A stretch of DNA of 5,084 nucleotides from an uncultured Candidatus Altimarinota bacterium (GTDB lineage: Bacteria; Patescibacteriota; Gracilibacteria; BD1-5; UBA6164), in the NCBI GenBank assembly GCA_937944175.1, contig CALDZW010000061.1, forward strand, positions 1 through 5,084, given 5' to 3'. Positions within the stretch are counted from its first letter, which is position 1, and the number at the start of each line of letters is the position of its first letter. The translations under genes and the position numbers were made by a program. The notes below the pieces were generated by a model that saw nothing but the letters and a program-made list of their open reading frames with translations, had not been told where the DNA came from and made no database searches. Shown in pieces: positions 1 to 5,084 of the stretch.

Positions 1-343
1 TAACTGTTGCTCTATTATTATAATTACTTGTTGTATTGAGTTCTTTACATGTATATTCAAACACTTCTCCTGGCTCTAAAATATCATTTGAATGATCTCA
101 TTGTCATGATATTGAAAAATTCTTAAATCATGCTGGGTACGTATTTGGAAGTGTTACTTCTCAAGCACAAGCAGCAGCATTAGGATCTGTTAATACAATA
201 TTCTTTAAATCTTCTGTACCATTATTTGTTACTACAATTTTAAAGAAAGCTGTCTCTCAGTCTCTTACTGTTTGGGTATCATTTCCTGTTACCTCATCAT
301 AATCAGCCTCAAAATTTGCATCTATTTTGTTGATAGTAATACT
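1..343 (-). repeat. Repeat unit 5, DUF11-like half only (cut by window edge)
   Basis: Residues 1170-1283. It starts SITINKIDANFEADYDEVTG and continues TQTVRDGETAFFKIVVTNNG and IVLTDPNAAACAGEV. It then has LPNTYPAGFKNF and ILEPGEVFEYTC, and runs out of the window at NNRATV. The first half resembles the short class (VTNNG, VTDPNA), while the second half has the long loop of units 2 and 4. Its PKD/Ig-like partner, if present, lies beyond base 1. Confidence 0.8.
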
Positions 344-3300
344 TGGATTTCATCCAATAGCACCAACCACAACATCTTTTTGACAGCTTCATGCTGTTGT
401 TGTTTGATCATTTACATAACAACTTACTGTATATGTTCCATCTTCAGAAAAGTCATATGACCCTGATTGTGAGGCAATTTGTTCTACTATTGAACCATCA
501 GATGAATCTGTAATGACTATTTTGTAAGAATCTGTATCTGTCCCTGAACATTCAAAGTTAGATGTAAATGTTGGTTCTCACATAACTTTATCAACACTCA
601 TTCATGTACATACTGGATTCACCACTACTACTTCTGTTGTATCATCATCTTCAACATTTGTACCTGATATTACTCATGTACCTTTTGCAGTTACAGAATT
701 TGTAAATCAATCAACTACATTAGTTTTTTGACATGTATATTCAAACCATTCATTTGGCTCTAATGTAGCATTAGTATTATCTATACCTGCTGCACTTCAT
801 CCCATTTTAAAGTTTGAAAAACTAGATGGATATGTACTTGGAAGTGTGACTGGTCAAGCACATGCTTGTGTCATTTCATCTTCTAAGATAATAGTATCAA
901 GAGTTTCTGTTCCACTGTTTCTTACTCTGATTTTGAACACACTATTATTTCATTGATAGATTTTTTGTGAATCATTTGTTCAAGTCACTCCATCTCTATC
1001 TTCTGAATTAGCGTCTCTTTTATCTACAGTAATTTTTGGTACTGGAGTTTCTTGTAACACAATAGGAGTTTCACAAGCTGGTACTGTTGAATCAAGACCA
1101 TTTACATAACATGTTGCTGTATAATTACCAACTGTTGATACATTGTATGTACCTGTGTTTGATGTGATAGTCTTTACTACTGCCCCACTTGCATCTCTTA
1201 TTTTTATTTCATATGATGTTGCATAATTTCAAGCACATGTAATAGTTGTATCAAATGCACTACTTCATGTTGAAGGTGAAGCAGTAATTCCTGTACAAGA
1301 TGGTTCAACTACTGTAATAGTTGTTGGATCTGTATCAGTTGCATTTTGCCCACTTGTTACTCATACTCATGTAACATTTGCTACATTTGTATATCATGCT
1401 TGAATGTTTGTTTTTTCACATTCATATGTTTTACTTTCATCAACTGCTAGTGATGCATAATCTTTATCACAAGCTGGAGCTAAAGGATCTCTAATTTGAA
1501 CATCCTCTAGAGCTTCATCACCATTATTAGTCACAGTAATTGAAAACTTAGATGCAGTTCATTTGAGAATTCTTTGTGTATCATCTCATTTAGTTTCTGA
1601 TCCTTCTAGGATCTCATTATCATTTGCATCAGTTTTTACAATTTCAATACTTGGAACTGGGATCTGATTAACTGTGATTGTATTAGCACTTCCATCACAT
1701 GCTGTTTCAGTAGTTTTTCTATCATTTACATAACAACTAGCAGTATATGTTCATGCATTTGCAAATGTGTATTGTCATACATTTGAATTCATAGTAGAAA
1801 CAACATTTCCAGAAGAATTTTTAATTACAATTTTGTAGCTATCAACATTTGTTCAAGAACAATTTAAGTTAGATACAAGACCTGGGAAACCAGTTGTGTT
1901 ATCTATAGAAAGATTATTACACACTGGGTCAACCATTTCTACTGCTGTAGAATTTTCTGCATCTACCAAAATATCTGTATTTTCTCCATTTGCTGTTACT
2001 TCGACAATATTATCATAACGTGTAGATTCCCCTGAGTGAGTACATGTATACTCAAACCATTCATCTTTCTCCAAATACATATCAGATTTATTACCTACTC
2101 ATCCAGTTTTAAAATCATTAAATGAGTTTGGTCTTGTATTAGGAAGTAAAACATTTCAAGCACAAGTCGGAGATATTGTATCTGATAATTTAATATTTTT
2201 TAATCTTTCATTTCCTGTATTTGTAACTCTAATTTTGAAAATTGCCTCTCAATTTCTATATATAGTTTGAGAATCATTTGTCCCAGTTACTCAATCTCTA
2301 TCTACTGGGTTTGCATCTCTCTTATCAACAGTAATTCTAGGTACTGGTGTAGGATCAACAGTAATTGGTTTAATACATGCTTGTTGAGTTGTAGTTTTAC
2401 CATCAATGTAACAAGATGCCATATAATTTCCTTCTTCAGTGAAGTTGTATGTTCAATTTTTAGCTCAAATTGAAGCAACTTGAGTTCAATTTTTTGTAAT
2501 CACAATGTTATATGAATCTACATATAATCAGTCACAAGAAAGTGTACTTTGGAAAGTAGCAGTTCCTGAGTTAGGAGTAGCAGACAAGCTTGTACAAGAT
2601 GCCTCTACCATATTTACAGTAGTTGGGTCACTTGCGTCTACTCATGTTCTTGAAACTGTTCAAACTCAAGATACACTTGCTGTATTTATATAAGTAGCTT
2701 GTGTATTTGCTTTTGTACAATCATATCAAGGTGCTGATTCTCCTGGTTGAAGAATCAATGTTCCAAAATCTTTATTACAACTTGGTGCATTCGGATCAGT
2801 AACAATTACACTTGTTAAAGGCTCTGCTCAATTGTTAGTAACAGTGATTCTAAAAATTGCTTCATTTCATCTTTTTACAGTTTGAGAATCATTTGTACCA
2901 ATAATAGTATCTTCATCTGCTCCATTTGCATCAGTTTTTATGATATCAATTGATGGAATAGGATTTGATAAATTGATTGGTTTTTGACAAGATCCTCCTA
3001 CTACTAATTCCTGTCAACCTTTCTTAATTTTACATACAGCTGTATAGCTTCATCATGTAGAGTAATTACATACTCCTGAAACTGTTTTTTCACCCCCTGG
3101 ATTTCATGCATATAGTGTTGTATCACCATTACCACAATCAATAATAATTTCATCTACATTTTTTGCAGTACATGAAACGTTAGATATTTGTGGTGCTTCT
3201 CAAGAAGTTACACTAGCTGTGATATTTTGACACACTGGAGTAGTATCAACCAGTGGCTCACATGTATCACTACATCATCCTGTTCCCCATCATGCTTTAC

Positions 3301-3850
3301 TTGAATCAGCTGGGTCACATGTTTCATACACATTTGTTTTAGTGAATTTATCATAATATCTATCAACAACTCAGTCTCAACATGCAGTAATTTCATATGG
3401 CTGATATTCTGAATGCCATCTCCGGTCTCCCCATCAATCATCACCTGCTTCAGGGTTAGTTTGTTCTATTACTTCTGCATTATATACAATAGTAATATTA
3501 TCTGTTGCTCTCACTGCTGGTCTACGTTCAATTTTATACCATCTATCTGCTTCAACCATTTTTGTTGAATTATTTGGAGAAACAGATAAATTATCATTTA
3601 AAATTTCTTGAGTGAAAGCAAATTCTGGATCTGCTGCCTCATTATAGTTACCATGTTCAGTGAATGTTGTAACCACTTCATATACTTCAGTGGTCCATGA
3701 TCCTGCATTAAGCATATCATAAAACTTATATTCACTTCAGTGTCTTAGCTTTTCTGATGGAAATACCTGATCATAATTAGCTCATGATACTGTTCCTGAG
3801 AAACAGATCATAACTATGATAGTCATTACCAATAAATAAATTTTTTTCAT
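1..3850 (-). CDS. Very large secreted modular surface protein, alternating DUF11-like and PKD/Ig-like domains (C-terminus outside window)
   Basis: Starting at the ATG at 3850-3848, the minus frame stays free of TAA and TAG to the left edge, giving 1283 visible residues if TGA is read as glycine. Order: signal peptide (about 1-24, hydrophobic stretch then VSGA-NYD); an unrecognised region (25-156); a CGDGVVD...CSDTCE Cys-rich motif (157-197); a PKD-like domain containing IDCGNGD (about 200-299); then DUF11-like domains beginning at residues 300, 506, 734, 940 and 1170. Each complete one is followed by an Ig/PKD-like domain with GTYTxSCYVND-type ends. DUF11-like hallmarks are the recurring KTDAN or KRDAN, TNDSQ, VTNNG and EWFEYTC strings. 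DUF11 and PKD domains are typical of extracellular stalks and adhesins. No catalytic motif is visible. The gene begins 24 nt after the lipoprotein gene, so co-transcription is likely; no strong Shine-Dalgarno is seen (AAAGAA sits just upstream). Any C-terminal anchor lies outside the window. The frame and architecture are well supported; the adhesion role is inferred. Confidence 0.93.
344..1033 (-). repeat. Repeat unit 4 (long DUF11-like domain + PKD/Ig-like domain), 230 residues
   Basis: Residues 940-1169. It opens ITVDKRDANSEDRDGVTG and TNDSQKIYQGNNSVF, with a long loop (ACAGPVTLPSTYPSSFSNFK and LEPNEWFEYTC). The PKD/Ig-like half begins at about 619 (NPVCTGMSVDK), then FECSGTDTDSYKIVIT, GTYTVSCYVND and GSCQKD. 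It is close to unit 2, including the shared KRDAN and DRDGVTGTNDSQ strings. Confidence 0.85.
1034..1651 (-). repeat. Repeat unit 3 (short DUF11-like domain + PKD/Ig-like domain), 206 residues
   Basis: Residues 734-939. It starts SIEIVKTDANDNEILEG and contains ITVTNNGDEALEDV, PACDKDYASLAVDESKTYEC and YTNVANVTGVG. The PKD/Ig-like half starts at about 1306 (EPSCTGITASPS) with TITCAGNYATSYEIKI, GNYTATCYVNG and VPACETP. It has the short inter-cysteine loop of unit 1 and exactly its length. Confidence 0.85.
1652..2335 (-). repeat. Repeat unit 2 (long DUF11-like domain + PKD/Ig-like domain), 228 residues
   Basis: Residues 506-733. The unit opens with ITVDKRDANPVDRDGVTG and TNDSQTIYRNGEAIF. The loop between its DUF11 cysteines is longer (TCAGNVLLPNTRPNSFNDFK, then YLEKDEWFEYTC). 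The PKD/Ig-like half begins at about 1930 (DPVCNNLSID) and contains NLNCSGTNVDSYKIVIK, GTYTASCYVND and TACDGS. It pairs by sequence with unit 4, not with its neighbours 1 and 3. Confidence 0.85.
2336..2953 (-). repeat. Repeat unit 1 (short DUF11-like domain + PKD/Ig-like domain), 206 residues
   Basis: Residues 300-505 of the large protein. The DUF11-like half runs from IDIIKTDANGADED through TNDSQTVKRGNEAIF, ITVTNNGAEPL and VTDPNAPSC to PGESAPGYDC. The PKD/Ig-like half starts at about 2611 (MVEASCTSLSA) and includes LSCDGLYVDSYNIVI, GTYNFTEEGNYMASCYIDG and QQACIKP. This short class has a 'CNKDFGTLIL' type loop between its two cysteines. It has the same length as unit 3. Confidence 0.85.
2954..3253 (-). 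other. Divergent first PKD-like domain with extra cysteines
   Basis: Residues about 200-299 start with VDTTPVCQNITASV, as the later Ig/PKD-like domains start with xPxC. They contain VSCTAKNVDE, IIIDCGNGDTTLY and GSYTAVCKIKKGG, and end in GGSCQKPI. The IDCGNGD segment resembles the PKD signature (FGDG), and GSYTAVC matches the GTYTVSC strand of the later copies. It carries two more cysteines (IDC and GVC) than the four of the regular copies. It is not preceded by a DUF11-like domain, so it looks like the capping copy of the array. Confidence 0.7.
3254..3382 (-). other. Cys-rich motif resembling the Myxococcus disulfide repeat (CGDGxxD...C...C...C)
   Basis: Residues 157-199 of the large protein read CGDGVVD, then about 14 residues, ETCDPAD, then WGTGGCSDTCEP. 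The spacing and wording match the family pattern CGDGxVDxGEECDDG...GCSxxC (myxo_disulf_rpt, DUF4215-like), which is found singly or in arrays in secreted proteins. Four cysteines are present (C at 3382, the ETCD cysteine, and the two in CSDTC). The glycines in CGDG and one of those in GTGG are encoded by TGA, and the family consensus independently demands glycine there. Only one copy is seen, where many proteins carry several. Confidence 0.8.
3779..3850 (-). other. Sec signal peptide of the large surface protein
   Basis: The first 24 residues are MKK, then a hydrophobic core (IYLLVMTIIVMICF), then a small-residue stretch SGTVSGA, followed by polar NYDQ. This is a typical type I signal peptide. 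Cleavage is most likely after A24 (S-G-A) or after G23 (V-S-G). G23 is itself encoded by TGA (3784-3782), so under the standard code translation would stop at the cleavage site. The clean N-terminus supports the ATG at 3850 as the true start. Confidence 0.88.
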
Positions 3851-3874
3851 TGTTCTTTATTAAAGAAATAAGTA

Positions 3875-4153
3875 TTATCTTTTATCTCATTTGGCAGAAA
3901 CAGTAGATTCTGTCTTGTCTTCTTCATTTCAAGCTTCAATATGAGATTTAGCTTTCAATTCATTTCAAACAGAATTTATAGGTCACTGTTTGTCTGAAGA
4001 CCCTCCTTCATTTTCAACAGATTGCCCAGATTGGTTTGTATTAGTTTTTCCACCAGTCTTTCTTTCTGTTTCTTGTCCACAAGATACAAGTATACACATT
4101 AGCATAATTAATGCTAGGTATTTTTTTGTAATTGTCAAACTTTTATTTTTCAT
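3875..4153 (-). CDS. Small putative lipoprotein, 92 residues
   Basis: ATG at 4153-4151, TAA at 3877-3875. The N-terminus is MKNKSLTITKKYLALIMLMC followed by ILVSCGQE: a basic start, a hydrophobic core and a lipobox LVSC with the lipidated cysteine at residue 25. Signal peptidase II would leave a mature chain of about 68 residues. That chain is polar, rich in Gly, Ser, Asn, Glu and Lys, has no further cysteine and ends KGDKR; it looks disordered. Four TGA codons (QGPI, VGNE, AGNE, KGDK) must be read as glycine. The gene sits 79 nt after the upstream gene and 24 nt before the large surface protein, so it probably shares their transcript. I recognise no family. A tether or partner for the surface protein is conceivable but only inferred. 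A second possible lipobox-free start is not apparent, and the start is fixed by the signal sequence. Confidence 0.88.
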
Positions 4154-4172
4154 ATACTTTATTTAAATTGTA

Positions 4173-4184
4173 AAGTTATAACTT
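4173..4184. promoter_or_regulatory. 12-bp perfect palindrome upstream of the lipoprotein gene (possible operator or -10 region)
   Basis: AAGTTATAACTT is its own reverse complement and ends 19 nt before the lipoprotein start codon. Its core TATAAC resembles a bacterial -10 element, but I find no convincing -35 hexamer at the usual 16-18 nt spacing. In DNA this AT-rich a chance 12-mer palindrome is not rare, so this is only a candidate. Confidence 0.25.
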
Positions 4185-4192
4185 CTTTCTCT

Positions 4193-4226
4193 ATTTATAG
4201 AATCTTTTAAACAAGGCTCTATAAAT
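4193..4226. repeat. 9-bp perfect inverted repeat after the hypothetical gene
   Basis: ATTTATAGA (4193-4201) and TCTATAAAT (4218-4226) are exact reverse complements separated by 16 nt, starting 7 nt after the stop codon of the upstream gene. The stem is AT-rich (only two G:C pairs). On the transcribed strand it is followed by purine-rich sequence, not a T-run, so it is not a standard intrinsic terminator. It might be a weak hairpin, an mRNA processing site or a protein-binding site. Confidence 0.45.
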
Positions 4227-4232
4227 CAACTT

Positions 4233-5084
4233 TTACTTTTCTCCTTTCTTTCCCTTCCTCTTAGGACCATTACTTCTAGTAGTTGATGTAGTAACAGTAA
4301 CACTATTTGTAGCAGTTGCTGGCACATTTGTACTAGGAGTTCCAACCTTACCAGTAGCTCAAGTTGTTGAATTCGATTCATTATTTCAAGGTACTGGTGG
4401 TTGTGGGTTTCCTCATCCATCTTCTCATCCATTTCCATTATCATTAGGTGTACACCATCAAATAGGTACCTTGCCTATAACTTCTCCATTTAAAATTGTT
4501 TCTTTAATCTTCCTATTCCAGCCATCACAGTAAGTTCTATATGTTATTTTAGGCTTTACATCTACTTTTACTGGTACAGGGATATACTTAGTTATAGTTT
4601 GTCTAATAATTTGTGGTTTATGAGTATGGTCACATGCTCATCATGAAGCTTTACAAACACCTAAATTAACATTAGGGTCTTTAATTGGAGACTTTGTTCT
4701 ATCCCATGGAAATCTATCTCATTTTTTAGCATTTGCCCAGAAAATACGTGCTCATTTAGCTTCCTCTAGAGTACAATTTTCTCAAACTATCATACTTGTT
4801 TTAGCAAGCTCTCTATAGTGTTCAATATCTTTCCACGTCATTATATTCACTTGAATCTCTTTATTATCAGTAGTTTCATAGGTAATACGTTTTGGTTCAG
4901 GATATTTAAGTTCCAATGAATTAAGCATATGTATTGCTCTTTGATCACCCTCTTGTGCACACCTTTTCATATCTTTCAAACTCCAAACTTCTAATCATTT
5001 AGATTTATCAAATTTATTTGGCTCATATGAATATTTTTTAGCCTTTACAAAAAGTCTATCTCCTTTTTTATATAGCATTTTATC
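4233..5084 (-). CDS. Hypothetical protein with Gly/Asn/Pro- and Thr/Ser-rich tail (5' end may lie outside window)
   Basis: The minus frame is open from the right edge to TAA at 4235-4233 when 11 TGA codons are read as glycine. The only near-edge start is ATG at 5078-5076 (MLYKKGDRLFVKAKKYSYEP, 281 residues), but the frame continues open to 5084, so the true start may be further upstream. The first half is charged and probably folded (WSLKDMKRCAQEGDQ, MTWKDIEHYRELAKT, ARIFWANAKKGDRFPWDR). The middle has cysteines in GVCKASGGACDHTH, TYCDGWN and GWCTPND, plus a KYIPVPVKVDVKPK strand. From about residue 209 the chain becomes low-complexity: NGNGGEDGGGNPQPP, then Thr/Ser/Val-rich, ending PKRKGKKGEK. 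I do not recognise a family. Paired cysteines and the tail suggest an exported protein, but no signal peptide is visible from ATG 5078, which is one reason to suspect a missing 5' end. Confidence 0.85.

Noticed and set aside
272..460. Short plus-strand ORFs at 272-460, 2267-2473 and 2505-2693
   Set aside because: They are antisense shadows of the continuous minus-strand coding frame and have compositions typical of chance translation.
344..2953. Recurring short DNA strings (such as tttacataac and attcaaaccattcat) as a CRISPR array or non-coding direct repeats
   Set aside because: They encode the conserved strings CYVN and EWFEYTC at domain spacing of hundreds of bases and vary at synonymous sites, as protein repeats do.
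3208..3444. Minus-strand ORFs at 3208-3444 and 4226-4444
   Set aside because: They lie in a different frame from the code-25 genes that cover the same bases; the real frames carry recognisable motifs.
1..3850. Decayed pseudogene full of in-frame TGA stops
   Set aside because: Only TGA interrupts the frame; TAA and TAG are absent over 1283 codons. The repeats keep motifs and lengths, and TGA falls at glycine positions.
4193..4226. Intrinsic terminator between the first and second genes
   Set aside because: The stem is AT-rich and no T-run follows on the transcribed strand.
1..5084. UGA as tryptophan (code 4, Mycoplasma-like) or selenocysteine
   Set aside because: TGA aligns with GGA and GGG at equivalent repeat positions and with the glycines of CGDG, while TGG serves for Trp. 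Selenocysteine would not occur dozens of times.

Overview
The window is AT-rich and reads sensibly only on the minus strand, and only if UGA is a sense codon. Under the standard code there is no ORF longer than about 93 codons. With TGA read as glycine, three long co-directional frames open up. Glycine is supported by the sequence itself: at equivalent positions of paralogous protein repeats TGA alternates with GGA or GGG, and TGG is separately used for tryptophan. This is genetic code 25, known from the candidate-phyla-radiation bacteria Absconditabacteria (SR1) and Gracilibacteria (BD1-5). I therefore infer a member of one of those lineages; the window does not tell me which.

In transcription order (right to left) there are three genes. 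First is a protein of at least 281 codons at 4233-5084 whose start may lie beyond the right edge. It has a Gly/Asn/Pro-rich then Thr/Ser-rich C-terminal tail and a basic end. A 79-nt gap follows, holding a 9-bp inverted repeat and a 12-bp perfect palindrome. Second is a 92-residue lipoprotein with a clear lipobox (3875-4153). After 24 nt comes the third gene, the 5' part (1283 residues visible) of a very large secreted protein that runs off the left edge (1-3850).

The large protein has a signal peptide, an unrecognised N-terminal region, one Cys-rich motif of the Myxococcus disulfide-repeat type, a PKD-like domain with extra cysteines, and then alternating DUF11-like and PKD/Ig-like domains. 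The paired units measure 206, 228, 206 and 230 residues, so there is a higher-order period of about 435 residues. A fifth unit is cut by the window edge. The cysteines recur at fixed places.

Spacing and orientation suggest one transcription unit making cell-envelope proteins: a long, probably disulfide-stabilised surface fibre, a small lipoprotein, and a possibly exported protein. Since known members of these lineages live attached to other bacteria, a role in attachment is plausible, but it is an inference. I see no RNA genes, CRISPR arrays, insertion sequences or clear intrinsic terminators.
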